From JAJRXC01 sp047639555 (GTDB lineage: Bacteria; Actinomycetota; Acidimicrobiia; Acidimicrobiales; Aldehydirespiratoraceae): a stretch of 64,000 nt of DNA. Positions 16,895-26,296 of this stretch are shown here, piece by piece. The DNA lies in NCBI GenBank assembly GCA_047639555.1, contig JBLIOE010000022.1:1-64000 (forward strand), written 5' to 3'. Made by a program: the position numbers and the translations under genes. The notes below the pieces were generated by a model. It was not told the origin of the DNA. It made no database searches and saw only the letters and a program-made list of their open reading frames with translations. Each line of letters begins with the position of its first letter. Position 1 is the first letter of the stretch.

Positions 16895-17900
16895 ATGACC
16901 GTCACCGGCACCACCGAACTTGCGATCGTGGACCTGCCGCTTGAGCGGCTTGAGTCCGAGATAACCGAACTCTCGGGCCACCTCGCCGCAGCCACCGCTC
17001 GATTGCTTGATGATCTGCCGCAGCTTACGAGTGTGTTCGCCGCCGGTGAGCTGTCATTCACGAAGGTCCGCGCGCTCACCCGGGTCGCAACGGCTGGTGA
17101 TGAGTTGGAGTGGATCGAGCTCGCTCGTAGTTCCTCCGGTGCGCAGCTCGAACGAGTGGTTACTCAATCGCAAGCTGCGGTCGAACGGAATGAGAACGCC
17201 GATGCTCGTCGTGCCTTCGAGCGACGGAGTGCAACGAGGTCCAGCCGGTCCGATGGTCTTGATCAGTTGAAGCTCGTTGGCCCGAGCGATGCCATCGATG
17301 TCATCTGGGCCGCGCTCGACGTCATTGCTTCGCGGTTGATCGACGATGCCGTAGATGGAGAACAGACTCGACGCGAGACCATGGCGGAGCGCGGTGGTCG
17401 TGCGATGTTCGAGCCTCGGTGATGCTGGAACACGAGGGCCACCCCACGACGAGGGTCACGACACCCGAATCGTCAACCGCAAGCTTCGTCGGGCGCTCCA
17501 TCGTCGCGACGGGGGAATCTGCCGATTCCCGAGCTGTGCCGCTTCCTCCTGGCTGCACGCCCATCACGTCGTGCACTGGACCAATGGCGGGCCGACCGAC
17601 CTCGACAACCTGGTCAGCCTCTGCGGTTTCCATCATCACCTTGTGCGCGAGGGTGGATGGAACGTGGCGATCAGCAACGACGCCGTCGTGTGGTCTGATC
17701 CCGATGGCATACCGGCAACGGTCGAACCGCTCATCGGCGACGCTGAGCGTCTGCTCGGAAACCAGAGCTCGTTTGGTATTTCGCCCAGCACGATCGAACC
17801 CGACCGGTATGACCGACTCGACGTGCACTTCGTGGTGTCAGTTCTCGCCGATCACATTTCTCGAACCCGCCACGTCACCGCGGAGACGTCACCGCGGTGA
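16895..17900 (+). pseudogene. decayed DUF222-HNH (13E12-type) endonuclease gene
   Basis: The first frame (16895-17422) begins like a DUF222 protein (LPLERLESEITELSGHLAAAT). It then jumps straight to a segment that lies some 45 residues further on in intact relatives (LTSVFAAGELSFTKVRALTR). It continues through DAIDVIWAALDVIASRLIDD and stops at 17422. A different frame, open to 17900, carries the HNH nuclease: RRDGGICRFPSCAAS, HAHHVVHWTNGGPTDLDNL, CGFHHHLVREGG. The region normally linking the two is also missing. At least two deletions and a frameshift are therefore needed to explain it. Such genes are often multicopy in actinobacteria (REP13E12 elements in Mycobacterium). Confidence 0.82.
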
Positions 17901-17903
17901 CGT
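17886..17903. repeat. 18-bp perfect palindrome
   Basis: ACGTCACCGCGGTGACGT at 17886-17903 is a perfect palindrome. An 11-base direct copy of its left half (CGTCACCGCGG) lies at 17873-17883. It spans the last codons and stop of the HNH pseudogene and precedes ftsK by about 120 bases. No T tract follows, so an operator or element end is more likely than a terminator. Confidence 0.75.
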
Positions 17904-18022
17904 AAAGCCCGCCGAGCCGAATCGAAATCGTAGATCGTGGAGCGATAACTGTCGCCGACTGCCTGGCCGACGGCGATCCGGTCGCGGGTGCCCCGGCCCT
18001 GTCGTACCTCGCTGGTAGCGTC

Positions 18023-20434
18023 GTGGCCATCGTGGCCACGAAAACGAAGTCCAAGAAGCGCGCTCCGGCGAAGAAAACCGCAGCAAAACGCCCGGCAAAG
18101 GGCACCTCCGCCTCCCGGCAGGCAGTGCATTCCGTGCTGTCTGACCACCAGGCCGACCTTTGGGGCGTTGGCGCGATTCTCCTCGGCCTGCTGACGGCGG
18201 CCAGTGTATGGGTGGGCGCCGCTGGAGTGATCGGCGACGGATTCGACGATCTGCTTGCCCTTGGTTTGGGCCTTCTCCGTGTGGTGATTCCGGTTGGGCT
18301 GGTGGCCCTGGGTGTCCTGCTCATTCGCGGTAACGACCTCGAGGCGTCCGAGGCCGAACGCATGGCTCGAGTCGCCCTTGGCGGCGGCCTGATCCTCGTG
18401 TCGTTCGCTGGTCTGTTGCATGTGTTGCGCGGTCGTCCCGGAATTGACGACCCGGTTTCCGAAATCGGGGCCGCGGGTGGCGTTCTGGGTATGGCAGTGG
18501 GCGGCCCACTGCATGGTTTCACCGCGCTGGCGGGCAGCGTTCTGGTTCTTGTGGCCCTGTCAATCGTTGGGGTCATAGTCCTCACCGGGTCCAGTGCGCG
18601 AGAGGTGGCGAGCGGTGCCGGAAAGGTCTTGGCCCCCATGGGGGCCGCCTGCACCCGTGCCTTCCACGGGCTGTTCCGCGACCCGAACCAGGCCGACGAC
18701 GCCACGATCGATCCTCGCGAACCGGCGCCCACGGCGGCGACCGAGCCGGAAGCCGATCCGGAGCCGACCGTCGAGCTCGAACCGAAGGCAAAGAAGAGCA
18801 GCAAGAAGAAGGCACCAATCGAGCCGGTGAAGGAACAGGAGCAGCAGGCGCTTCCGATGGATCCGGGCGCCTGGACCCTCCCACCACTCTCGATGCTTGC
18901 GTTGAGCGAAAAGGGTGAAGTCGACCACGCGGTGGTCGCCGAACGCGGCTTGCTCCTGAAGGCCACGCTTACACAGTTCGGTGTCGAGACAATCTTGCTT
19001 GATCCGGTGGTGGGCCCCACTGTCACTCGCTACGTGTTGGAGCTTGGCGAAGGCGTCAAGGTTTCCAAGCTTGAGAGCCTGCGCAAAGACATCGCCTATG
19101 CGATGGCTTCACCCGACGTGCGAATCCTGGCCCCAATCCCGGGCCGCCGAGCGATCGGTGTCGAGGTGCCCAACACCTCGCGCGACATCATCACCGTTGG
19201 CGACATCTTGGCGTCGAAGGAAGCCCGCCAGGCCGCGCATCCGCTCGAAGTGGCCATTGGTCGAGACATCAACGGTCGCAACATGATGATCAACCTGGCG
19301 ACGATGCCCCATGTCCTGATTGCCGGTGCTACCGGAGCGGGAAAGTCGTCGTGCCTGAACTCGCTGCTCACCTCGATCCTGATGCGGTCGACGCCCGATC
19401 AGGTGCGCATGATCCTCGTTGACCCGAAGCGCGTCGAGATGGGTCAGTACGACAAGGCCCCGCATCTTCTGACGGCGCCCGTCACTGACCCGCGTAAGGC
19501 CGCCAACGCTCTGGCTTGGGCGGTGCGCGAGATGGAGCGCCGCTACGACCTTCTCCACAAGGTCGGCTTCCGAGACATCACGGGCTACAACAAGGCCGTC
19601 GATGCCAACACACTCGAGCCTGGCCTCGGCGAGACCGACGAGCGCGGCGAGCCGCTCCAATACCGCCGCCTGCCGTTCATCCTCATCGTGGTCGACGAGC
19701 TCGCCGACCTCATGATGGTTGCCGCTCGCGACGTCGAAGACTCGATCGCTCGTATTGCCCAGATGGCGCGTGCCGTGGGCATCCACCTGGTGATTGCCAC
19801 ACAGCGGCCATCCGTCAATGTCATCACTGGTGTCATCAAGGCCAACGTGCCGGCTCGCCTCGCGTTTGCCGTGTCGAGCCTCACCGACTCGCGGGTGATC
19901 CTTGATCAGCCCGGTGCCGAACGTCTCGTGGGTAAGGGCGATTTGCTCATGCTTGGTCCGTCGTCGTCCTCGCCGCACCGTGTGCAGGGCTGCTGGGTTG
20001 AGGAAGAGGAAGTGCGGGCGATCGTCAAGCACTGGAAGGACCAGGCACCCGAGTTCACCGACGACCAGGCCTCAGTTACCGAGACTTCTGGCGATCCGTC
20101 CGACGGAGTCAACGCCAGCAGAGCGCCGCTTCCGCCCTCGCTCCCGGGCGGTGTCAGCGACAGCGCTCCATCGATGGATCTCATCACCGACCAGCGTCCC
20201 GAAGCCGACGACGACGGTGACGAGTTGTTCGTGCAAGCCATGGAGCTCGTGGTGCAGACCCAACTCGGTTCCACCTCCATGCTGCAGCGAAAGCTGCGAG
20301 TTGGCTTCGCTCGCGCCGGGCGGATCATGGATCTCCTTGAGGAGAGAGGCATCGTTGGCCCGTCAACCGGCTCGAAGGCGCGCGACGTGTTGATCTCACC
20401 TGACGAGCTCGCGGCTCGCCGGGGCGAGAGCTAA
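18023..20434 (+). CDS. ftsK: DNA translocase FtsK/SpoIIIE
   Basis: FtsK pumps chromosome ends across the division septum. The 803-residue protein begins with a Lys/Ala-rich basic stretch, then about four membrane helices (residues ~45-190) and an acidic/basic linker (~230-270). The motor domain follows, with Walker A GATGAGKSS and Walker B ILIVVDELADLMM. A C-terminal gamma winged-helix (QRKLRVGFARAGRIMDLLEE) recognises polar DNA signals. GTG 18023 is used; GTG 18032 is the alternative start. The preceding 120 bases hold only the palindrome and no clear promoter. Confidence 0.94.
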   Translation: MAIVATKTKSKKRAPAKKTAAKRPAKGTSASRQAVHSVLSDHQADLWGVGAILLGLLTAASVWVGAAGVIGDGFDDLLALGLGLLRVVIPVGLVALGVLLIRGNDLEASEAERMARVALGGGLILVSFAGLLHVLRGRPGIDDPVSEIGAAGGVLGMAVGGPLHGFTALAGSVLVLVALSIVGVIVLTGSSAREVASGAGKVLAPMGAACTRAFHGLFRDPNQADDATIDPREPAPTAATEPEADPEPTVELEPKAKKSSKKKAPIEPVKEQEQQALPMDPGAWTLPPLSMLALSEKGEVDHAVVAERGLLLKATLTQFGVETILLDPVVGPTVTRYVLELGEGVKVSKLESLRKDIAYAMASPDVRILAPIPGRRAIGVEVPNTSRDIITVGDILASKEARQAAHPLEVAIGRDINGRNMMINLATMPHVLIAGATGAGKSSCLNSLLTSILMRSTPDQVRMILVDPKRVEMGQYDKAPHLLTAPVTDPRKAANALAWAVREMERRYDLLHKVGFRDITGYNKAVDANTLEPGLGETDERGEPLQYRRLPFILIVVDELADLMMVAARDVEDSIARIAQMARAVGIHLVIATQRPSVNVITGVIKANVPARLAFAVSSLTDSRVILDQPGAERLVGKGDLLMLGPSSSSPHRVQGCWVEEEEVRAIVKHWKDQAPEFTDDQASVTETSGDPSDGVNASRAPLPPSLPGGVSDSAPSMDLITDQRPEADDDGDELFVQAMELVVQTQLGSTSMLQRKLRVGFARAGRIMDLLEERGIVGPSTGSKARDVLISPDELAARRGES

Positions 20435-20455
20435 CTCGCCGCACGGATCAGCCTC

Positions 20456-21400
20456 ATGCTCATCGGACTTCTCTCCGCCATCGGCGGACTCATCGCCCTG
20501 ACCTTCGCATCGGACCAGTTCGTGAAGGGGGCCGCCCGGCTCGCCACAATCTTTCGCGTTGCCCCGGTGGTCGTCGGCGCCGTCGTGATCGGTTTCGGTA
20601 CCAGCGCACCCGAGATGGTCGTGTCTGGCATCGCGGCATTCGACAACAACCTCGACATTGGTGTTGGCAACGTGGTCGGTTCCAACGTCGCCAACATCTC
20701 GCTCGTGCTGGCTGCTGCCACCTTTGTCACCGTCATTCCCGTGCAGTCACAAATACTTCGACGCGAAGCTCCGATCTCGGTCGCCGCGGTGGTGGTCTTT
20801 GCGCTCCTAATTCAGGGCGATCTCGAACGATGGGAAGGCGCACTTCTCGCTGGTCTTCTCGCGATAGTTCTGATCAGCGTGCTTCGGAGCGCTCGTTCCG
20901 ACGATCCGCTGGTTGGCGAGGTGGAGGAGTTGCTCGGCGATGAGCAGCATTCCGTGCGGCTCGAATCCATTCGGACGGCGATCGGTCTTGTGATCGTCGC
21001 CGCCTCCGCGTGGTTCATTGTTGAAGGGGCCCTGCGGATCGCCGAAGAACTCGATCTTTCCGGCGGTTTCGTCGGATTCACCCTGGTTGCGGTCGGTACC
21101 TCGGCGCCCGAACTGGTCACCGCGCTCACCGCGGCCCGCCAGGGTGAGACTGAACTGCTGATCGGCAACCTGCTTGGATCCAACGTGTTCAACAGCCTCG
21201 CCGTCGGTGGGGTCATCGGGCTGGTCGGCCCGGGCCCAGTGCTCGACACTCGACTCGCCGAGTGGGGATCACTACTCATGATCGGGATCGTCGTGCTCAG
21301 TTGGGTATTCATGATGACCGGTAAGCGGGTCACAAAACGCGAGGGCATTATCCTGCTCAGCCTGTGGATTGGCAGCGTGATCGTGCTTTCTGGCAGCTAG
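20456..21400 (+). CDS. calcium/sodium antiporter (CaCA family)
   Basis: The 314-residue membrane protein has about ten helices arranged as two homologous halves. Each half carries the CaCA alpha-repeat: GFGTSAPEMVVSGIAA with VGNVVGSNVANI in the first, AVGTSAPELVTALTAA with IGNLLGSNVFNS in the second. The acidic residues of these repeats bind the ions. It resembles the YrbG branch, which exchanges Ca2+ for Na+ at the cytoplasmic membrane. It starts 21 bases after ftsK and is followed by rimO. Confidence 0.92.
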   Translation: MLIGLLSAIGGLIALTFASDQFVKGAARLATIFRVAPVVVGAVVIGFGTSAPEMVVSGIAAFDNNLDIGVGNVVGSNVANISLVLAAATFVTVIPVQSQILRREAPISVAAVVVFALLIQGDLERWEGALLAGLLAIVLISVLRSARSDDPLVGEVEELLGDEQHSVRLESIRTAIGLVIVAASAWFIVEGALRIAEELDLSGGFVGFTLVAVGTSAPELVTALTAARQGETELLIGNLLGSNVFNSLAVGGVIGLVGPGPVLDTRLAEWGSLLMIGIVVLSWVFMMTGKRVTKREGIILLSLWIGSVIVLSGS

Positions 21401-21415
21401 TCCTAGGCTGCACTG

Positions 21416-22681
21416 GTGTCCGGAGCGGCGAAGACCTATCACTTGACAACGCTCGGCTGTCCGAAGAACGAGGTCGACTCCGACAAGCTCGAGGGCACGA
21501 TGCTCGCCGACGGCATGGCGGGAGTCGACGATATTGCGGATGCCGATGTCGTGATTGTCAATACTTGCGCGTTTATTGAAGAAGCGCGGACTGAATCGAT
21601 CGAGACGATCCTGGCGGCGGCCGCCGAGCGCAAGCCGGGAGCCAAGCTGGTCGTCACTGGTTGTATGGCGGAGCGCCACGGCGCGGAGCTGGCCGCAGAA
21701 CTCGATGAGATCGATCTCGTCGCGCCGTTCGGTGCCTCCCTCCATACGCCCAACGCGGTTCCGGTCACTCTCGGTGGCACTCGCCGCACCCCCGACTTTG
21801 ATCTGTTGAACCTCCCTCGACCGGCATCGAGTCGGCCGTGGGCCTACGTGAAGATCGCCGAGGGCTGCGATCGTGCCTGTGGCTTCTGCGCGATTCCGAG
21901 CTTCCGGGGCCCACAACGCTCTCGGACCATCGACCAGATCCTCATCGAAGTCGATCAGCTCGATGCCAAAGAGATCGTGCTTGTCGCCCAGGACCTGGCG
22001 GCCTACGGCCGCGATCAGGGCGTCGGCGAACGGTCGATCGTGCCGCTTGTTCGCGAGGTTGCCGCGCGGGTCGACCGTGTGCGCCTGCTCTATCTCTACC
22101 CCTCGGATCTCAACGACACGCTGATCGACACCATCTGCGAAACCGGCGTCCCGTATTTCGATCTGAGTCTGCAGCATGTGTCACCGCCGCTCATGCGCCG
22201 AATGAAACGTTGGGGTGACGGCGATCGGTTCCTTGATCGAATCAAGGCGATCCGCGGTCGAGAGGCCGACGCCGCATTTCGGTCCAACTTCATCGTTGGT
22301 TACCCGGGCGAAACAGAAGAGGACCACGATCGTCTTCTCGACTTCGTGGAGGCGGCTCAGCTCGACTGGTGCGGCTTCTTTGCGTATTCGAAAGAAGACG
22401 GCACCTATGCGGCCGGTCTCGACGGCGGTGTCGATCCCGAACTTCGCGACGAGCGGCTGGCCGAACTCCGAGAGATGCAAGACGCCATCACGGCAGAAAA
22501 ACGTGACAACTTGATCGGGTCCGAAGTCGTAGTACTTGTGGACGAACCCGGCGTTGGTCGAACGCATCGTGAGGCACCAGAAATCGACGGGATCGTCACG
22601 ATCCCGGAGACACTGGAGGTCGGTTCTTTCGCGACGGTTCAGGTGACTGGCGCCATGGGCCCGGACCTCGAAGCGTCGTGA
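21416..22681 (+). CDS. rimO: ribosomal protein S12 methylthiotransferase
   Basis: RimO adds a methylthio group to the conserved aspartate of S12 using SAM and two 4Fe-4S clusters. The 421-residue protein has the N-terminal MTTase domain (TTLGCPKNEVDS with cysteines, VNTCAFIEEAR, VVTGCMAERHG). The radical-SAM motif CDRACGFC lies near residue 150, and a TRAM domain at the end. The CPKNEVDS signature favours RimO over MiaB, which is also present in this window. It starts on GTG 21416. The stop overlaps the pgsA GTG by four bases. Confidence 0.94.
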   Translation: MSGAAKTYHLTTLGCPKNEVDSDKLEGTMLADGMAGVDDIADADVVIVNTCAFIEEARTESIETILAAAAERKPGAKLVVTGCMAERHGAELAAELDEIDLVAPFGASLHTPNAVPVTLGGTRRTPDFDLLNLPRPASSRPWAYVKIAEGCDRACGFCAIPSFRGPQRSRTIDQILIEVDQLDAKEIVLVAQDLAAYGRDQGVGERSIVPLVREVAARVDRVRLLYLYPSDLNDTLIDTICETGVPYFDLSLQHVSPPLMRRMKRWGDGDRFLDRIKAIRGREADAAFRSNFIVGYPGETEEDHDRLLDFVEAAQLDWCGFFAYSKEDGTYAAGLDGGVDPELRDERLAELREMQDAITAEKRDNLIGSEVVVLVDEPGVGRTHREAPEIDGIVTIPETLEVGSFATVQVTGAMGPDLEAS

Positions 22682-23256
22682 ACGAACTCGCCGAACCCCG
22701 CCAGGCCGGGCTCACTCATCCAGCGAACCTCTTGACGATCGCCCGCCTAGTTTTCTCACCGCTGATGTTTTGGCTGGTGCTCGACGCCGAAGCCACTCGC
22801 GGCACCTCTTGGGCGGCGTTCGTACTCGGCGTTTTGCTGGCGATGACCGATTTCTTCGATGGCAAGGTTGCTCGTCGCTCCAACGTCGTCAGTAAAAGTG
22901 GCGCCTTCCTCGATCCGCTGGCCGACAAGATGCTCGTACTGGGCGCTTGTTTCTGCCTCGTTGCCGTAGATCGCTATTGGTGGTTGCCGGTGGCGCTTAT
23001 CACCGCTCGAGAGCTTGGCATCACCGCCTGGCGCACTCGATGGGCGAGCCGCGGCCTGTCGCTGCCGGCCCGCAAGTCGGCGAAGTACAAGACATTCGTG
23101 CAGGGCGGAGCGCTCGTTGCCGCCGCGATGCCAACGCTAGAGAACCAGGACACGGCGATCGCCGTGATGTTGTGGGTCGCCGTCGTTTGGACGCTGGTCA
23201 CCGGCCTGCAGTATCTGATTGATGGGCAGAACGCCCTCAGTACCACCGGCGACTGA
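22678..23256 (+). CDS. pgsA: CDP-diacylglycerol-glycerol-3-phosphate 3-phosphatidyltransferase
   Basis: PgsA makes phosphatidylglycerol phosphate for acidic membrane lipids. The 192-residue protein has several membrane helices and the CDP-alcohol phosphotransferase signature DG-x2-AR-x8-G-x3-D-x3-D, seen as DGKVARRSNVVSKSGAFLDP followed by LAD. It begins LTHPANLLTIARLVFSP, typical of the family. GTG 22678 overlaps the rimO stop. rimO-pgsA-cinA is a conserved actinobacterial order. Confidence 0.94.
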   Translation: MNELAEPRQAGLTHPANLLTIARLVFSPLMFWLVLDAEATRGTSWAAFVLGVLLAMTDFFDGKVARRSNVVSKSGAFLDPLADKMLVLGACFCLVAVDRYWWLPVALITARELGITAWRTRWASRGLSLPARKSAKYKTFVQGGALVAAAMPTLENQDTAIAVMLWVAVVWTLVTGLQYLIDGQNALSTTGD

Positions 23257-23278
23257 GTCGCCCCACGGAGGACACCCC

Positions 23279-24526
23279 ATGAAGTGTGAAGTTGTCGCGG
23301 TCGGCACCGAGCTCCTGTTGGGCCAAATCGTAGATACGAACTCGTCATGGATCGGCGAGCAACTTGCGCTTGTCGGGATCGACAGCCACTACCAGACGAA
23401 GGTGGGTGACAACCTCGATCGCATGATCACGGTCTTACGTCAGGCCGTCGATCGCAGCGACGCGGTGATCGTGTGTGGCGGCCTTGGCCCGACCCAAGAC
23501 GACATCACCCGTGAAGCGATCGCCGCGGTGATGGGCGTGGAGCTGGTTCGCGATGACTCGATGGTGGAGAAGATCCAGGCGATGTTCGGCGGGCGTGGTC
23601 GTGAGATGCCCGCCAACAATCTTCGACAGGCCGACATCCCCGAAGGAGCCACGACGAACCCGGCAATGCCCGGTACCGCTCCGGGCCTGATGTGTCCGCT
23701 GACGGGAGAGGACGAGGGCAAGATCATCTACGCCGTGCCTGGGGTTCCCTGGGAGATGCAGCAGATGTTGACGGCGGGAATCTTGCCGGACCTTCAGTCC
23801 CGGGCCGGCATCACGTCCGTGATCCGAAGTCGCACTCTCCGAACCTGGGGCCAATCCGAGTCTGGCCTGGCGGAGCAGCTCGATGATGAGATCCGGCGAC
23901 TGGACGAGACCGGCACGGCCACGATTGCGTTCCTGGCCAGTGGCTGGGAAGGCTTGAAGGTTCGGATTACGGCCAAGGCTCCCACCGAAGACGAGGCCGT
24001 CGTCATCCTCGACGAAGAAGAGCAGATAGTTCGCGAGATCATCGGCGATATCGTGTTTGGTCTCGACGACGACACGATGGAGTCAGTCGTTCTGCAGCTG
24101 CTCCGCGATCGTGGGCTCACCCTCGGTCTTGCTGAGTCTCTCACGGGTGGTCTTATCGCCAGTCGGCTGACTGCTCACGCCGGTTGCAGCGATGTGTTCC
24201 GCGGTTGTGTGGTGCCGTATCACCGCGACCTCAAGCGGTCGATGTTGGGAGCACCCGACGTCCCCGCCGTCTCCGAGGAAATGGTGAAGGCCATGGCCGA
24301 AGGGGTCTGCGCCACGCTGGGCGCTGATGTCGGTATCGCAGTCTCTGGTGTCGCCGGGCCCGACAAACACGAGGGTCTCGACCCGGGGGTCTTGTGGATT
24401 GGCCTGCACCTCGACGGTAAGTCGGAAGCGGTCACACTCACGCTGCCGTTCGACCGAGAGCGCATTCGGCAGTTCACCTGCATCATGGCGCTCAACTTGC
24501 TGCGCACCCGAGTGCTGGCCAGCTGA
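23279..24526 (+). CDS. cinA: competence/damage-inducible protein CinA
   Basis: The 415-residue protein has an N-terminal molybdopterin-binding-like (COG1058) domain with GTELLLGQIVDTNS and VCGGLGPTQDDITRE. It has a C-terminal CinA domain (LAESLTGGLIASRLT, VSGVAGPD), which in relatives is a nicotinamide-mononucleotide amidase; the N-terminal domain can be an ADP-ribose pyrophosphatase. It therefore probably works in pyridine nucleotide salvage. ATG 23279 is chosen because ACGGAGGACA stands just ahead of it. Confidence 0.93.
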   Translation: MKCEVVAVGTELLLGQIVDTNSSWIGEQLALVGIDSHYQTKVGDNLDRMITVLRQAVDRSDAVIVCGGLGPTQDDITREAIAAVMGVELVRDDSMVEKIQAMFGGRGREMPANNLRQADIPEGATTNPAMPGTAPGLMCPLTGEDEGKIIYAVPGVPWEMQQMLTAGILPDLQSRAGITSVIRSRTLRTWGQSESGLAEQLDDEIRRLDETGTATIAFLASGWEGLKVRITAKAPTEDEAVVILDEEEQIVREIIGDIVFGLDDDTMESVVLQLLRDRGLTLGLAESLTGGLIASRLTAHAGCSDVFRGCVVPYHRDLKRSMLGAPDVPAVSEEMVKAMAEGVCATLGADVGIAVSGVAGPDKHEGLDPGVLWIGLHLDGKSEAVTLTLPFDRERIRQFTCIMALNLLRTRVLAS

Positions 24527-25593
24527 TGCGCACCGAACTCGACCTCGAGCTCCTCGGCCAGACCGTCCAGGATTTGTATCGGTTGAAACAGGGCGAAGTC
24601 ATGAGCGCCGTTTTGCACGTGGGCCTGCGGCTCGAACTCTTTGCGGCGCTGGCGGACAACGACGGCACAACAAGTGAGGAGCTGGCCAAGACCACAGGCC
24701 TGCACGAGCGTTGGGTTCGTGAGTGGCTGTCGGCAATCGCGGCCGCGGATCTGGCGGAGCACGACGACGGCCGGTTCAATCTCACCCCCGAGGCGAAGGC
24801 CACGTTGTGCGACCCCGACCACCCCGCCGCGGTCGGCGGGGTTTTTGGGCCACCGATCACCCATCGAGAAATCGATCGCACCGTGGAGGCATTCCAGACG
24901 GGTATCGGCATGACCTGGGACGAACACGGCGCCGACACGTGCCACTTCCAAGCCGCCATGGGTGCGGGCGGTCAGCGCACCTGGTTGGTCCCCGTGATCC
25001 TCGACTCGATCTCCGGGATGTCGGCGCAGCTTGCGGCCGGGGCAACGGTGGTCGACGTTGGCTGCGGCGCCGGCGTTGCGGCCTCGGTGATTGCCGAGGC
25101 GTATCCGGCATCGACCGTGATCGGCATCGACCCATCCGTCCACGCGATCGCGGCGGCCAATGAACGGGCGCAGGCCGCCGGCACCGCCAATCTGTCGTTT
25201 CAGGCGGGATCGTTCGACGACCTTGCCGCGATGGACGGCGTCGACCTTCTGCTCACCCTCGATGTGATCCACGACCTGCCCCGACCCGGAGATGCTGTGC
25301 GTTCGGCTCGGTCGTGTCTGGCCGACAATGGCGTGTGGTTCGTTGCCGACATCAAGACTCGCGGCGGCCTCGAAGATAATCGGAAGATCCCGGTGCTCCC
25401 GATGATGTACGGAATGTCGATTCTGTATTGCATGTCATCGGCAATGTCGGAGCCGGGGGGTGCCGGCCTCGGCACGCTCGGTTTGACCGAAGCGGTCTTC
25501 GGCGAGCTCACTCGAGCGGCGGGCTTCGGGTCCGTCGAGACTCGAGAGTTCGATGTCGACCCGCTCAACCGCTACTTCGAGGTGCGCACTTAG
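24526..25593 (+). CDS. SAM-dependent methyltransferase with N-terminal winged helix
   Basis: The 355-residue protein has an N-terminal winged-helix dimerisation-like region (residues ~20-90, GLRLELFAALAD...TSEELAKTTGLHERWVREWL). A Rossmann methyltransferase domain follows, with motif I VVDVGCGAGVAASV near residue 180 and the acidic ribose contact in IGIDPS. This architecture is shared with O-methyltransferases and related methyltransferases of unknown substrate. It starts one base inside the cinA stop (TGATG). Its own stop meets the stop of a convergent gene at 25590-25593. Confidence 0.8.
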   Translation: MRTELDLELLGQTVQDLYRLKQGEVMSAVLHVGLRLELFAALADNDGTTSEELAKTTGLHERWVREWLSAIAAADLAEHDDGRFNLTPEAKATLCDPDHPAAVGGVFGPPITHREIDRTVEAFQTGIGMTWDEHGADTCHFQAAMGAGGQRTWLVPVILDSISGMSAQLAAGATVVDVGCGAGVAASVIAEAYPASTVIGIDPSVHAIAAANERAQAAGTANLSFQAGSFDDLAAMDGVDLLLTLDVIHDLPRPGDAVRSARSCLADNGVWFVADIKTRGGLEDNRKIPVLPMMYGMSILYCMSSAMSEPGGAGLGTLGLTEAVFGELTRAAGFGSVETREFDVDPLNRYFEVRT

Positions 25594-25961
25594 CTGCTTT
25601 TGGGGTGAACGGTGTTGAGGTAGGTGTAGAGCGTCACTCGGCTCACACCCATGAGATGGGCAACATCGTCGACGGCGCCCCGCAACAGGAATGCGCCCTG
25701 TTCGTCGAGGCGTCGAACGGCCGCCTGCTTCTCGGACCGCGACATTTCGGCGAGGTCGACACCGAGTTCTCGTTCGACCGATCCCACCAAGCGGCCTAGT
25801 GCGCTATGGAGTTCGGCGCTGCGCACAAAGGTGGCGACCGCTCCGTTCCACTCAACGGGAAAGTCGCCGGGACGGGCGGAGCGTTCCGGCACGATGGTGG
25901 CGCCCAGTGCTTCGACGACTGGGCGGAGGGCGCGAACAAAATCCTCGTCGCCCTCAGGCAT
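25590..25961 (-). CDS. YheO/DauR-type HTH regulator, short form
   Basis: The 123-residue protein ends in the HTH_22 domain (SRSEKQAAVRRLDEQGAF, LRGAVDDVAHLMGVSRVTLY) found in YheO/DauR transcription factors. DauR controls D-arginine catabolism. Typical members have a PAS-like sensor of about 130 residues; here only ~55 residues precede the HTH region, so the sensor is truncated or absent. The gene points away from an ammonia-lyase gene and overlaps its upstream neighbour by 8 bases. It is a good candidate for local regulation of that enzyme. Confidence 0.75.
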   Translation of the reverse strand: MPEGDEDFVRALRPVVEALGATIVPERSARPGDFPVEWNGAVATFVRSAELHSALGRLVGSVERELGVDLAEMSRSEKQAAVRRLDEQGAFLLRGAVDDVAHLMGVSRVTLYTYLNTVHPKSS

Positions 25962-26199
25962 CGCCGCGGACCTCGAGCCGGAACTGGAAGGCGGTGGCAC
26001 CCGCGCTGACGCTGGCGCGAACGAGGGCGGCAATGGCATCGGTAATTTGGTGAATGTCGCCGTCTACCGACGTTGCGAATGGTCCCATGTCGGGCTGCAG
26101 GCCCGCATCTTCGAGTGCCTTGACTGCGGCGTCGACGTGGGGACCAGGCTCGTTTTCTCTGAACGGTTCGATAAGAATCTCGAGGTGTGCCTGCGTCAT
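25954..26199 (-). CDS. MTH1187/YkoF-like thiamine-binding family protein
   Basis: This 81-residue protein has the compact beta-alpha-beta layout of the thiamine-BP (PF01910-type) family: IEPFRENEPGPHVDAAVKAL, then DMGPFATSVDGD and a helix of alternating Ala/Val. Members bind thiamine or pyrimidine moieties, or form small oligomers of unknown role. It is the first gene of a two-gene unit with the HTH regulator, starting about 100 bases from the divergent ammonia-lyase gene. Confidence 0.72.
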   Translation of the reverse strand: MTQAHLEILIEPFRENEPGPHVDAAVKALEDAGLQPDMGPFATSVDGDIHQITDAIAALVRASVSAGATAFQFRLEVRGDA

Positions 26200-26230
26200 C
26201 TCGTCAGGCTACACGGGCGTCTCCGGGTGC

Positions 26231-26292
26231 TTGACAATTTGTAAAGTTACGGTGTTAAGGTTCCTCGACTGCCATGGACTTTCCCAAGGAGG
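26231..26292 (+). promoter_or_regulatory. promoter-like region and ribosome-binding site of the ammonia-lyase gene
   Basis: TTGACA at 26231-26236 is a perfect -35 match. A 17-base spacer leads to GTTAAG (26254-26259), a weak -10. A small palindrome GTAAAGTTAC (GTAA-AG-TTAC, 26241-26250) sits between them, where a repressor could block RNA polymerase. A strong AAGGAGG (26286-26292) precedes the ATG at 26297. Confidence 0.5.
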
Positions 26293-26296
26293 ACCC

